A stretch of 64,000 bases of DNA from Hydractinia symbiolongicarpus. Its lineage: Eukaryota; Cnidaria; Hydrozoa; Anthoathecata; Hydractiniidae. Location of the stretch: contig NC_079882.1 of NCBI RefSeq assembly GCF_029227915.1, positions 15,512,501 to 15,576,500 of the forward strand, in the 5' to 3' direction. The translations under genes and the position numbers were made by a program. Of this stretch, positions 1 through 12,204 are shown in pieces (position 1 is the first letter of the stretch; each line of letters begins with the position of its first letter). The notes under the pieces are model-generated. The model was given only the letters and a program-made list of their open reading frames with translations. It did no database searches and had not been told where the DNA came from.

Positions 1-370
1 TATTACACTGCAAAAGGCCATATTACAGCCTTTATAGGACTGTGCACGTAGTTAAGAGTGTTTTAAAGCAACGGCGCCAATGAAAACGACTTGGGACGTT
101 GTAGCGCATTGAGACTGTAAGGACTAGGCCAATGGTAACCTACGCAGACAGGTGAAACCACGTGATTTACGTGTGAGGCCTTTATTACACTGCAAAAGGC
201 CATATTACAGCCTTTATAGGACTGTGCACGTAGTTAAGAGTGTTCTAAGGCAACTTCGCCAATGAAAACGACTTGGGACGTTGTAGTGCATTGAGACTGG
301 AAGGAATAGTCAAATGGTAACCTGCGCAGGCAGATGGAACCATGTGATTTACGTGTGAGGCCTTTATTCG

Positions 371-555
371 ACTGCAAAAGGCCATATTACAGCCTTTATA
401 GGACTGTGCACGTAAGAGTTAAGAGTGTTGTAAAGCAATGGCGCTAATGAAAACGACTTGGGACGTTGTAGCGCATTGAGACTGTAAGGACTAGACCAAT
501 GTTAACCTGCGCAGACAGGTGAAACAACGTGATTTACGTGTGAGGCCTTTATTAG
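371..555 (+). repeat. 185-bp subtype monomer (+3), first of 18
   Basis: The subtype has CGTAAGAGTTAAGAG where the consensus has CGTAGTTAAGAG, a 3-bp gain that probably arose by slippage on the GAGTTAAGAG stretch. Other members start at 2738, 5833, 8383, 18392, 20186, 22569, 32915, 37102, 46748, 48025, 49485, 50949, 51680, 52411, 53147, 54060 and 56791. It marks one fixed position of the higher-order cycle (called c): up to 37 kb it stands three to five monomers before the H or B subtype; after 46 kb its neighbours change. Confidence 0.9.
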
Positions 556-919
556 ACTGCAAAAGGCCATATTACAGACTTTATGGGACTGTGCACATAG
601 TTAAGAGTGTTAAAAAGCAACGGCGCCAATGAAAACGACTTGGGACGTTGTAGCGCCTTGAGACTGTAAGGACTAGGCCAATGGTAACCTGCGCAGACAG
701 GTGAAACCACGTGATTTACGTGTGAGGCCTTTATTAGACTGCAAAAGGCCATATTATAGTTTTTATAGGACTGTGCACGTAGATAAGAGTGTTCTAAGGC
801 AACTTCGCCAATGAAAACGACTTGGGACGTTGTAGCACATTGAGACTGGAAGGACTAGGCCAATGGAAACCTGCACAGGCAAATGGAATCACGTGATTTA
901 CGTGTGGGGCCTTTATTAG

Positions 920-1281
920 ACTGCAAAAGACCATAATACAGCCTTTATAGGACTAGGACGTAGTTAAGAGTGTTCTAAGGCAACTTCGCTAATGAAAACG
1001 ACTTGGGACGTTGTAGCGCATTGAGATTGGAAGGACTAGGCCAATGGTAACCTGCGCAGACCGGTGAAACCACGTGATTTACGTGTGAGGCCTTTATTAG
1101 ACTGCAAAAGGCCATAATACAGCCTTTATAGGACTAGGACGTAGTTAAGAGTGTTCTAAGGCAACTTCGCTAATGAAAACGACTTGGGACGTTGTAGCGC
1201 ATTGAGACTGGAAGGACTAGGCCAATGGTAACCTGCGCAGACCGGTGAAACCACGTGATTTACGTGTGAGGCCTTTTTTAG
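920..1281 (+). repeat. 181-bp subtype monomers (-1), first pair of 17
   Basis: Two consecutive monomers carry GGACTAGGACGTAG (or GAACTAGGACGTAG elsewhere) in place of GGACTGTGCACGTAG, losing one base and the GTGCAC palindrome. The others start at 3287, 3468, 6018, 9114, 10568, 15481, 19123, 20738, 23300, 24391, 25300, 33464, 37651, 42018 and 43655. The subtype (called h) nearly always precedes H or B. None occurs after 43.84 kb, which helps define a boundary between array domains. Confidence 0.9.
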
Positions 1282-1946
1282 ACTGCAAAAGGCCATATTA
1301 CAGCCTTTATAGGACTGTGCACGTAGTTAAGAGTGTTGTAAGGCAACGGCGCTAATGAAAACCACTTGGAACGTTGTAGTGCATTGAGACTCGAAGGAAT
1401 GGTCCAATGGTAACCTGCGTAGGCAGATGGAACCACGTGATTTACGTGTGAGGACTTTATTAGACTGCAAAAGGCCATATTACAGCCTTTATAGGACTGT
1501 GCACGTAGTTAAGAGTGTCTTAAGGCAACGGCGCTAATGAAAACGACTTGAGACCTTGTAGCACATTGAGACTGGAAGGACTAAGCCAATGGAAACCTGC
1601 ACAGGCAAATGGAACCACGTGATTTACGTGTGAGGCCTTTATTAGACTGCAAAAGGCCATAATACAGCCTTTATAGGACTGTGGACGTAGTTAAGAGTGT
1701 TCTAAGGCAACTTCGATAATGAAAACGACTTGGGACGTTGTAGCACATTGAGACTGGAAGGACTAGGCCAATGGAAACCCGCATAGGCAAATGGAACAAC
1801 GTGATTTACGTGTGAGGCCTTTATTAGACTGCAAAAGGCCATATTACAGCATTTAAAGGACTGTGCACGTAGTTAAGAGTGTTGTAAGGCAACGGCGCTA
1901 ATGAAAACGACTTGGGACGTTGTAGCGCATTGAGACTGGAAGGACT

Positions 1947-1962
1947 AGGTCAATGGTGACCT
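1947..1962. other. 16-bp perfect inverted repeat AGGTCA-ATGG-TGACCT
   Basis: AGGTCA and TGACCT are perfect inverted arms around ATGG. AGGTCA is the nuclear-receptor half-site; here the spacing is 4 (IR4), not the 3 of a classical oestrogen response element. The motif recurs in the k and l subtypes and their relatives, for example at 2129-2144, throughout 4.3-16.5 kb, 26-30 kb and 57-58 kb. Other subtypes have GGCCAATGG, AGTCCAATGG or AGTCAAATGG at the same site, so CCAAT and the dyad are alternative states. One further change (TGACTT near 4688) breaks an arm. Confidence 0.6.
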
Positions 1963-4900
1963 GCGCAGACTAGTGAAACCACGTGATTAACGTGTGAGGC
2001 CTTTATTAGCCTGCAAAGGGCCATATTACAGCCTTTATAAGACTGTGCACGTAGTTAAGAGTGTTGTAAGGCAACGGCGCTAATGAAAACGACTTGGGAC
2101 GTTGTAGCGCATTGAGACTGGAAGGACTAGGTCAATGGTGACCTGCGCAGACCGGTGAAACCACGTGATTAACGTGTGAGGCCTTTATTAGACTGCAAAG
2201 GGCCATATTACAGCCTTTATAGGACTGTGCACGTAGTTAAGAGTGTTCTAAGGCAACTTCGCCAATGAAAATGACTTGGGACGTTGTAGCGCATTGAGAC
2301 TGTAAGGACTAGGCCAATGGTAACCTGTGCAGACAGGTGAAACCACGTGATTTACGTGTGAGGCCTTTATTAGACTGCAAAAGGCCATATTACAGCCTTT
2401 ATAGGACTGTGCACGTAGTTAAGAGTGTTCTAAGGCAACTTCGCCAATGAAAACGACTTGGGCCGTTGTAGCGCATTGAGACTGGAAGGACTAGGTCAAT
2501 GGTGACCTGCGCAGACCGGTGAAACCACGTGATTAACGTTTGAGGCCTTTATTAGACTGCAAAGGGCCATATTACAGCCTTTATAGGACTGTGCACGTAG
2601 TTAAGAGAGTTCTAAGGCAACTTTGCCAATGAAAACGACTTGGGACGTTGTAGTGCATTGAGACTGGAAGGAATAGTCAAATGGTAACCTGCGCAGGCAG
2701 ATGGAACCATGTGATTTACGTGTGAGGCCTTTATTCGACTGCAAAAGGCCATATTACAGCCTTTATAGGACTGTGCACGTAAGAGTTAAGAGTGTTGTAA
2801 AGCAATGGCGCTAATGAAAACGACTTGGGACGTTGTAGCGCATTGAGACTGTAAGGACTAGACCAATGGTAACCTGCGCAGACAGGTGAAACAACGTGAT
2901 TTACGTGTGAGGCCTTTATTAGACTGCAAAAGGCCATATTACAGACTTTATGGGACTGTGCACATAGTTAAGAGTGTTAAAAAGCAACGGCGCCAATGAA
3001 AACGACTTGGGACGTTGTAGCGCATTGAGACTGTAAGGACTAGGCCAATGGTAACTTGCGCAGACAGGTGAAACCACGTGATTTACGTGTGAGGCCTTTA
3101 TTAGACTGCAAAAGGCCATATTATAGTTTTTATAGGACTGTGCACGTAGATAAGAGTGTTCTAAGGCAACTTCGCCAATGAAAACGACTTGGGACGTTGT
3201 AGCACATTGAGACTGGAAGGACTAGGCCAATGGAAACCTGCACAGGCAAATGGAATCACGTGATTTACGTGTGGGGCCTTTATTAGACTGCAAAAGGCCA
3301 TAATACAGCCTTTATAGAACTAGGACGTAGTTAAGAGTGTTCTAAGGCAACTTCGCTAATGAAAACGACTTGGGACGTTGTAGCGCATTGAGACTGGAAG
3401 GACTAGGCCAATGGTAACCTGCGCAGACCGGTGAAACCACGTGATTTACGTGTGAGGCCTTTATTAGACTGCAAAAGGCCATAATACAGCCTTTATAGGA
3501 CTAGGACGTAGTTAAGAGTGTTCTAAGGCAACTTCGCTAATGAAAACGACTTGGGACGTTGTAGCGCATTGAGACTGGAAGGACTAAGCCAATGGTAACC
3601 TGCGCAGACCGGTGAAACCACGTGATTTACGTGTGAGGCCTTTTTTAGACTGCAAAAGGCCATATTACAGCCTTTATAGGACTGTGCACGTAGTTAAGAG
3701 TGTTGTAAGGCAACGGCGCTAATGAAAACCACTTGGAACGTTGTAGTGCATTGAGACTCGAAGGAATGGTCCAATGGTAACCTGCGTAGGCAGATGGAAC
3801 CACGTGATTTACGTGTGAGGACTTTATTAGACTGCAAAAGGCCATATTACAGCCTTTATAGGACTGTGCACGTAGTTAAGAGTGTCTTAAGGCAACGGCG
3901 CTAATGAAAACGACTTGAGACCTTGTAGCACATTGAGACTGGAAGGACTAAGCCAATGGAAACCTGCACAGGCAAATGGAACCACGTGATTTACGTGTGA
4001 GGCCTTTATTAGACTGCAAAAGGCCATAATACAGCCTTTATAGGAATGTGGACGTAGTTAAGAGTGTTCTAAGGCAACTTTGCTAATGAAAACGACTTGG
4101 GACGTTGTAGCACATTGAGACTGGAAGGACTAGGCCAATGGAAACCCGCATAGGCAAATGGAACAACGTGATTTACGTGTGAGGCCTTTATTAGACTGCA
4201 AAAGGCCATATTACAGCCTTTAAAGGACTGTGCACGTAGTTAAGAGTGTTGTAAGGCAACGGCGCTAATGAAAACGACTTGGGACGTTGTAGCGCATTGA
4301 GACTGGAAGGACTAGGTCAATGGTGACCTGCGCAGACCAGTGAAACCACGTGATTAACGTGTGAGGCCTTTATTAGCCTGCAAAGGGCCATATTACAGCC
4401 TTTATAAGACTGTGCACGTAGTTAAGAGTGTTGTAAGGCAACGGCGCTAATGAAAACGACTTGGGACGTTGTAGCGCATTGAGACTGGAAGGACTAGGTC
4501 AATGGTAACCTGTGCAGACAGGTGAAACCACGTGATTTACGTGTGAGGCCTTTATTAGACTGCAAAAGGCCATATTACAGCCTTTATAGGACTGTGCACG
4601 TAGTTAAGAGTGTTCTAAGGCAACTTCGCCAATGAAAACGACTTGGGCCGTTGTAGCGCATTGAGACTGGAAGGACTAGGTCAATGGTGACTTGCGCAGA
4701 CCGGTGAAACCACGTGATTAACGTTTGAGGCCTTTATTAGACTGCAAAGGGCCTTATTACAGCCTTTATAGGACTGTGCACGTAGTTAAGAGAGTTCTAA
4801 GGCAACTTTGCCAATGAAAACGACTTGGGACGTTGTAGCGCATTGAGACTGTAAGGACTAGGCCAATGGTAACCTACGCAGACAGGTGAAACCACGTGAT

Positions 4901-5104
4901 TTACGTGTGACGCCTTTATTAGACTGCAAAAGGCCATATTACAGCCTTTATAGGACTATGCAGGTAGTTAAGGGTGTTCTAAGGCCACGGCGCTAAGGAA
5001 AACCACTTGGAACGTTGTAGTGCATTGAGACTGGAAGGAATAGTCCAATGGTAACCTGCGCAGGCAGATGGAACCACGTGATTTACGTGTGAGGACTTTA
5101 TTAC

Positions 5105-7654
5105 ACTGCAAAAGGCCATATTACAGCCTTTATAGGACTGTGCACGTAGTTAAGAGTGTTGTAAAGCAACGGCGCCAATGAAAACGACTTGGGACGTTGT
5201 AGTGCATTGAGACTGTAAGGACTAGGCCGATGGTAACCTGCGCAGACAGGTGAAACCACGTGATTTACGTGTGAGGCCTTTATTAGACTGCAAAAGGCCA
5301 TATTACAGCCTTTATAGGACTGTGCACGTAGTTAAGAGTGTTCTAAGGCAACTTCGCCAATGAAAACGACTTGGGACGTTGTAGTGCATTGAGACTGGAA
5401 GGAATAGTCAAATAGTAACCTGCGCAGGCAGATTGAACCATGTGATTTACGTGTGAGGCCTTTATTAGACTGCAAAAGGCCATATTACAGCCTTTATAGG
5501 ACTGTGCACGTAGGTTAGAGTGTTGTAAAGCAATGGCGCTAATGAAAACGACTTGGGACGTTGTAGCACATGGAGACTGGAAGGACTAGACCAATGGTAA
5601 CCTGCGCAGGCAGGTGAAACCACGTGATTTACGTATGAAGCCTTTACTAGACCGCAAAAGGCCAAATTACAGCCTTTATAGGACTGTGCACGTAGTTAAG
5701 AGTGTTGTAAGGCAACGGCGCTAATGAAAACGACTTGGGACGTTGTAGCGTATTGAAATTGGAAGGACTAGGCCAATGGTAACCTGCGCAGACCGGTGAA
5801 ACCACGTGATTTACGTGTGAGGCCTTTATTAGACTGCAAAAGGCCATATTACAGCATTTATAGGACTGTGCACCTAAGAGTTAAGAGTGTTGTAAAGCAA
5901 TGGCGCAAATGAAAACGACTTGGGACGTTGTAGCGCATTGAGACTGTAAGGACTAGACCAATGGTAACCTGCGCAGACAGGTGAAACAACGTGATTTACG
6001 TGTGAGGCCTTTATTAGACTGCAAAAGGCCATAATACAGCCTTTATAGGACTAGGACGTAGTTAAGAGTGTTCTAAGGCAACTTCGCTAATGAAAACGAC
6101 TTGGGACGTTGTAGCGCATTGAGACTGGAAGGACTAGGCCAATGGTAACCTGCGCAGACCGGTGAAACCACGTGATTTACGTGTGAGGCCTTTTTTAGAC
6201 TGCAAAAGGCCATATTACAGCCTTTATAGGACTGTGCACGTAGTTAAGAGTGTTGTAAGGCAACGGCGCTAATGAAAACCACTTGGAACGTTGTAGTGTA
6301 TTGAGACTCGAAGGAATGGTCCAATGGTAACCTGCGTAGGCAGATGGAACCACGTGATTTACGTGTGAGGACTTTATTAGACTGCAAAAGGCCATATTAC
6401 AGCCTTTATAGGACTGTGCACGTAGTTAAGAGTGTCTTAAGGCAACGGCGCTAATGAAAACGACTTGAGACCTTGTAGCACATTGAGACTGGATGGACTA
6501 AGCCAATGGAAACCTGCACAGGCAAATGGAACCACGTGATTTACGTGTGAGGCCTTTATTAGACTGCAAAAGGCCATAATACAGCCTTTATAGGACTGTG
6601 GACGTAGTTAAGAGTGTTCTAAGGCAACTTCGCTAATGAAAACGACTTGGGACGTTGTAGCACATTGAGACTGGAAGGACTAGGCCAATGGAAACCCGCA
6701 TAGGCAAATGGAACAACGTGATTTACGTGTGAGGCCTTTATTAGACTGCAAAAGGCCATATTACAGCCTTTAAAGGACTGTGCACGTAGTTAAGAGTGTT
6801 GTAAGGCAACGGCGCTAATGAAAACGACTTGGGACGTTGTAGCGCATTGAGACTGGAAGGACTAGGTCAATGGTGACCTTCGCAGACCAGTGAAACCACG
6901 TAATTAACGTGTGAGGCCTTTATTAGCCTGCAAAGGGCCATATTACAGCCTTTATAAGACTGTGCACGTAGTTAAGAGTGTTGTAAGGCAACGGCGCTAA
7001 TGAAAACGACTTGGGACGTTGTAGCGCATTGAGACTGGAAGGACTAGGTCAATGGTGACCTGCGCAGACCGGTGAAACCACGTGATTAACGTGTGAGGCC
7101 TTTATTAGACTGCAAAGGGCCATATTACAGCCTTTATAGGACTGTGCACGTAGTTAAGAGTGTTCTAAGGCAACTTCGCCAATGAAAATGACTTGGGACG
7201 TTGTAGCGCATTGAGACTGTAAGGAGTAGGCCAATGGTAACCTGTGCAGACAGGTGAAACCACGTGATTTACGTGTGAGGCCTTTATTAGACTGCAAAAG
7301 GCCATATTACAGCCTTTATAGGACTGTGCACGTAGTTAAGAGTGTTCTAAGGCAACTTCGCCAATGAAAACGACTTGGGCCGTTGTAGCGCATTGAGACT
7401 GAAAGGACTAGGTCAATGGTGACCTGCGCAGACCGGTGAAACCACGTGATTTACGTGTGAGGCCTTTATTAGACTGCAAAAGGTCATATTACAGCCTTTA
7501 TAGGACTATGCAGGTAGTTAAGGGTGTTCTAAGGCCACGGCGCTAAGGAAAACCACTTGGAACGTTGTAGTGCATTGAGACTGGAAGGAATAGTCCAATG
7601 GTAACCTGCGCAGGCAGATGGAACCACGTGATTTACGTGTGAGGACTTTATTAC
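5105..7654 (+). repeat. HOR turn, 14 monomers (2,550 bp)
   Basis: Subtypes in order: D (CGGCGCCAATG with GGCCGATGG), r (AGTCAAATGG, GATTGAACCATG), E (AGCACATGGAGACTGG), F (GTATTGAAATTGG), c (185 bp), h (181 bp), B (GAAAACCACTTGGAACG, GACTCGAAGG), s (GTCTTAAGG, GAGACCTTG), w (GTGGACGTAG, CCCGCATAGG), k (TTTAAAGG), l (AGCCTGCAAAGGG), m (GAAAATGACTTGG), n (GGGCCGTTG), q (CAGGTAGTTAAGGG, GCTAAGGAAAACC). Compared with the fuller turn at 7655 it lacks A, G, x, H and p. Confidence 0.75.
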
Positions 7655-10600
7655 ACTGCAAAAGGCCATATTACAGCCTTTATAGGACTGTGCACGTAGT
7701 TAAGAGTGTTGTAAAGCAACGGCGCCAATGAAAACGACTTGGGACGTTGTAGTGCATTGAGACTGTAAGGACTAGGCCGATGGTAACCTGCGCACACAGG
7801 TGAAACCACGTGATTTACGTGTGAGGCCTTTATTAGACTGCAAAAGGCCATATTACAGCCTTTATAGGACTGTGCACGTAGGTAAGAGTGTTGTAAAGCA
7901 ACTTCGCCAATGAAAACGACTTGGGACGTTGTAGTGCATTGAGACTGGAAGGAATAGTCAAATGGTAACCTGCGCAGGCAGATTGAACCATGTGATTTAC
8001 GTGTGAGGCCTTTATTAGACTGCAAAAGGCCATATTACAGCCTTTATAGGACTGTGCACGTAGGTAAGAGTGTTGTAAAGCAATGGCGCTAATGAAAACG
8101 ACTTGGGACGTTGTAGCACATGGAGACTGGAAGGACTAGACCAATGGTAACCTGCGCAGGCAGGTGAAACCACGTGATTTACGTATGAAGCCTTTACTAG
8201 ACCGCAAAAGGCCAGATTACAGCCTTTATAGGACTGTGCACGTAGTTAAGAGTGTTGTAAGGTAACGGCGCTAATGAAAACGACTTGGGACGTTGTAGCG
8301 TATTGAAATTGGAAAGACTAGGCCAATGGTAACCTGCGCAGACCGGTGAAACCACGTGATTTACGTGTGAGGCCTTTATTAGACTGCAAAAGGCCATATT
8401 ACAGCATTTATAGGACTGTGCACCTAAGAGTTAAGAGTGTTGTAAAGCAATGGCGCAAATGAAAACGACTTGGGACGTTGTAGCGCATTGAGACTGTAAG
8501 GACTAGACCAATGGTAACCTGCGCAGACAGGTGAAACAACGTGATTTACGTGTGAGGCCTTTATTAGACTGCAAAAGGCCATATTACAGCCTTTATAGGA
8601 CTGTGCACGTAGTTAAGAGTGTTGTAAAGCAACGGCGCCAATGAAAACGACTTGGGACGTTGTAGCGCATTGAGACTGTAAGGACTAGGCCAATGGTAAC
8701 CTGCGCAGACAGGTGAAACCACGTGATTTACGTGTGAGGCCTTTATTAGACTGCAAAAGGCCATATTACAGCCTTTATAGGACTGTGCACGTAGTTAAGA
8801 GTGTTGTAAAGCAACGGCGCCAATGAAAACGACTTGGGACGTTGTAGCGTATTGCGACTGTAAGGACTAGGCCAATGGTAACCTGCGCAGACAGGTGAAA
8901 CCACGTGATTTACGTGTGAGGCCTTTATTAGACTGCAAAAGGCCATATTATAGCTTTTATAGGACTGTGCACGTAGTTAAGAGTGTTCTAAGGCAACTTC
9001 GCCAATGAAAACGACTTGGGACGTTGTAGCAGATTGAGACTGGAAGGACTAGGCCATTGGAAACCTGCACAGGCAAATGGAACCACGTGATTTACGTATG
9101 AGGCCTTTATTAGACTGCAAAAGGCCATAATACAGCCTTTGTAGGACTAGGACGTAGTTAAGAGTGTTCTAAGGCAACTTCGCTAATGAAAACGACTTGG
9201 GACGTTGTAGCGCATTGAGACTGGAAGGACTAGGCCAATGGTAACCTGCGCAGACCGGTGAAACCACGTGATTTACGTGTGAGGCCTTTATTAGACTGCA
9301 AAAGGCCATATTACGGCCTTTATAGGACTGTGCACGTAGTTAAGAGTGTTGTAAGGCAACAGCGATAATGAAAACGACTTGAGACGTTGTAGCGCATTTA
9401 GACTGGAAGGAATAGTCCAATGGTAACCTGCGCAGACCGATGAAACCACGTGATTAATGTGTGAGGCCTTTATTAGACTGCAAAAGGCCAAATTACAGCC
9501 TTTATAGGACTGTGCACGTAGTTAAGAGTGTTGTAAGGCAACGGCGCTAATGAAAACCACTTGGAACGTTGTAGTGTATTGAGACTCGAAGGAATGGTCC
9601 AATGGTAACCTGCGTAGGCAGATGGAACCACGTGATTTACGTGTGAGGACTTTATTAGACTGCAAAAGGCCATATTACAGCCTTTATAGGACTGTGCACG
9701 TAGTTAAGAGTGTCTTAAGGCAACGGCGCTAATGAAAACGACTTGAGACCTTGTAGCACATTGAGACTGGATGGACTAAGCCAATGGAAACCTGCACAGG
9801 CAAATGGAACCACGTGATTTACGTGTGAGGCCTTTATTAGACTGCAAAAGGCCATAATACAGCCTTTATAGGACTGTGGACGTAGTTAAGAGTGTTCTAA
9901 GGCAACTTCGCTAATGAAAACGACTTGGGACGTTGTAGCACATTGAGACTGGAAGGACTAGGCCAATGGAAACCCGCATACGCAAATGGAACAACGTGAT
10001 TTACGTGTGAGGCCTTTATTAGACTGCAAAAGGCCATATTACAGCCTTTAAAGGACTGTGCACGTAGTTAAGAGTGTTGTAAGGCAACGGCGCTAATGAA
10101 AACGACTTGGGACGTTTTAGCGCATTGAGACTGGAAGGACTAGGTCAATGGTGACCTGCGCAGACCAGTGAAACCACGTAATTAACGTGTGAGGCCTTTA
10201 TTAGCCTGCAAAGGGCCATATTACAGCCTTTATAAGACTGTGCACGTAGTTAAGAGTGTTGTAAGGCAACGGCGCTAATGAAAACGACTTGGGACGTTGT
10301 AGCGCATTGAGACTGGAAGGACTAGGTCAATGGTGACCTGCGCAGACCGGTGAAACCACGTGATTAACGTGTGAGGCCTTTATTAGACTGCAAAGGGCCA
10401 TATTACAGCCTTTATAGGACTGTGCACGTAGTTAAGAGTTTCTAAGGCAACTTCGCCAATGAAAACGACTTGGGACGTTGTAGCGCATTGAGACTGGAAG
10501 GACTAGGCCAATGGTAACCTGCGCAGACCGGTGAAACCACGTGATTTACGTGTGAGGCCTTTATTAGACTGCAAAAGGCCATAATACAGCCTTTATAGGA

Positions 10601-12204
10601 CTAGGACGTAGTTAAGAGCGTTCTAAGGCAACTTCGCTAATGAAAACGACTTGGGACGTTGTAGCGCATTGAGACTGGAAGGACTAGGCCAATGGTAACC
10701 TGCGCAGACCGGTGAAACCACGTGATTTACGTGTGAGGCCTTTTTTAGACTGCAAAAGGCCATATTACAGCCTTTATAGGACTGTGCACGTAGTTAAGAG
10801 TGTTGTAAGGCAACGGCGCTAATGAAAACCACTTGGAACGTTGTAGTGCATTGAGACTCGAAGGAATGGTCCAATGGTAACCTGCGTAGGCAGATGGAAC
10901 CACGTGATTTACGTGTGAGGACTTTATTAGACTGCAAAAGGCCATATTACAGCCTTTATAGGACTGTGCACGTAGTTAAGAGTGTCTTAAGGCAACGGCG
11001 CTAATGAAAACGACTTGAGACCTTGTAGCACATTGAGACTGGAAGGACTAAGCCAATGGAAACCTGCACAGGCAAATGGAACCACGTGATTTACGTGTGA
11101 GGCCTTTATTAGACTGCAAAAGGCCATAATACAGCCTTTATAGGACTGTGGACGTAGTTAAGAGTGTTCTAAGGCAACTTCGCTAATGAAAACGACTTGG
11201 GACGTTGTAGCACATTGAGACTGGAAGGACTAGGCCAATGGAAACCCGCATAGGCAAATGGAACAACGTGATTTACGTGTGAGGCCTTTATTAGACTGCA
11301 AAAGGCCATATTACAGCCTTTAAAGGACTGTGCACGTAGTTAAGAGTGTTGTAAGGCAACGGCGCTAATGAAAACGACTTGGGACGTTGTAGCGCATTGA
11401 GACTGGAAGGACTAGGTCAATGGTGACCTGCGCAGACCGGTGAAACCACGTGATTAACGTGTGAGGCCTTTATTAGACTGCAAAGGGCCATATTACAGCC
11501 TTTATAGGACTGTGCACGTAGTTAAGAGTGTTCTAAGGCAACTTCGCCAATGAAAATGACTTGGGACGTTGTAGCGCATTGAGACTGTAAGGACTAGGCC
11601 AATGGTAACCTGTGCAGACAGGTGAAACCACGTGATTTACGTGTGAGGCCTTTATTAGACTGCAAAAGGCCATATTACAGCTTTTATAGGACTGTGCACG
11701 TAGTTAAGAGTGTTCTAAGGCAACTTCGCCAATGAAAACGACTTGGGCCGTTGTAGCGCATTGAGACTGGAAGGACTAGGTCAATGGTGACCTGCGCAGA
11801 CCGGTGAAACCACGTGATTAACGTTTGAGGCCTTTATTAGACTGCAAAGGGCCATATTACAGCCTTTATAGGACTGTGCACGTAGTTAAGAGAGTTCTAA
11901 GGCAACTTTGCCAATGAAAACGACTTGGGACGTTGTAGCGCATTGAGACTGTAAGGACTAGGCCAATGGTAACCTACGCAGACAGGTGAAACCACGTGAT
12001 TTACGTGTGAGGCCTTTATTAGACTGCAAAAGGCCATATTACAGCCTTTATAGGACTATGCAGGTAGTTAAGGGTGTTCTAAGGCCACGGCGCTAAGGAA
12101 AACCACTTGGAACGTTGTAGTGCATTGAGACTGGAAGGAATAGTCCAATGGTAACCTGCGCAGGCAGATGGAACCACGTGATTTACGTGTGAGGACTTTA
12201 TTAC
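7655..12204 (+). repeat. HOR turn, 25 monomers (4,550 bp), fullest cycle
   Basis: Order: D r E F c A G x h H B s w k l, then a hybrid monomer at 10387 (181 bp through loss of one base in AGAGTTTCTAAGG), then h B s w k again, then m n p q. Removing the repeated six-monomer stretch leaves a 19-subtype cycle D r E F c A G x h H B s w k l m n p q, about 3.46 kb, which explains the other turns in the left 20 kb as deletions or duplications of whole monomers. Bases 8.2-9.67 kb recur at 18.2-19.68 kb with a constant offset of 10,009. Confidence 0.75.

Larger units (their letters stand above)
258..4825 (+). repeat. 13-monomer segmental tandem duplication, period 2,367 bp
   Basis: Bases 258-2139 recur nearly unchanged at 2625-4506 (offset 2,367), including a 185-bp monomer, a TATGGGACTGTGCACATAG variant, two consecutive 181-bp monomers, and the monomer with GTCTTAAGGCAACGG. 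At 4506/4507 the second copy skips exactly one monomer and continues as in 2322 onward (offset 2,185) until about 4,835. The skip falls at the same place inside the unit (after AATGGT), which is what unequal exchange between aligned monomers leaves behind. Confidence 0.85.

Noticed and set aside
1-6. Possible array edge at the window start
   Set aside because: The first six bases (TATTAC) are the end of a preceding monomer, and the last bases end exactly at a junction; both ends are window cuts, not array ends.
552-752. Recurrent 66-codon minus-strand open frame (also 67-69 codons), in about 133 monomers
   Set aside because: It is longer than the 182-bp unit and re-enters the next monomer in another frame to find its stop. 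Subtypes carry amino-acid changes and stops freely, there is no ribosome or splice context, and copies overlap each other by 19 bp. It is a by-product of the satellite.
7651-8025. 124-codon minus-strand frame
   Set aside because: Lacks an ATG at its start (begins at TTG) and reads one monomer in a second frame before entering the usual one. It depends on chance loss of stops in the r-type monomer, and sister copies do not keep it open.
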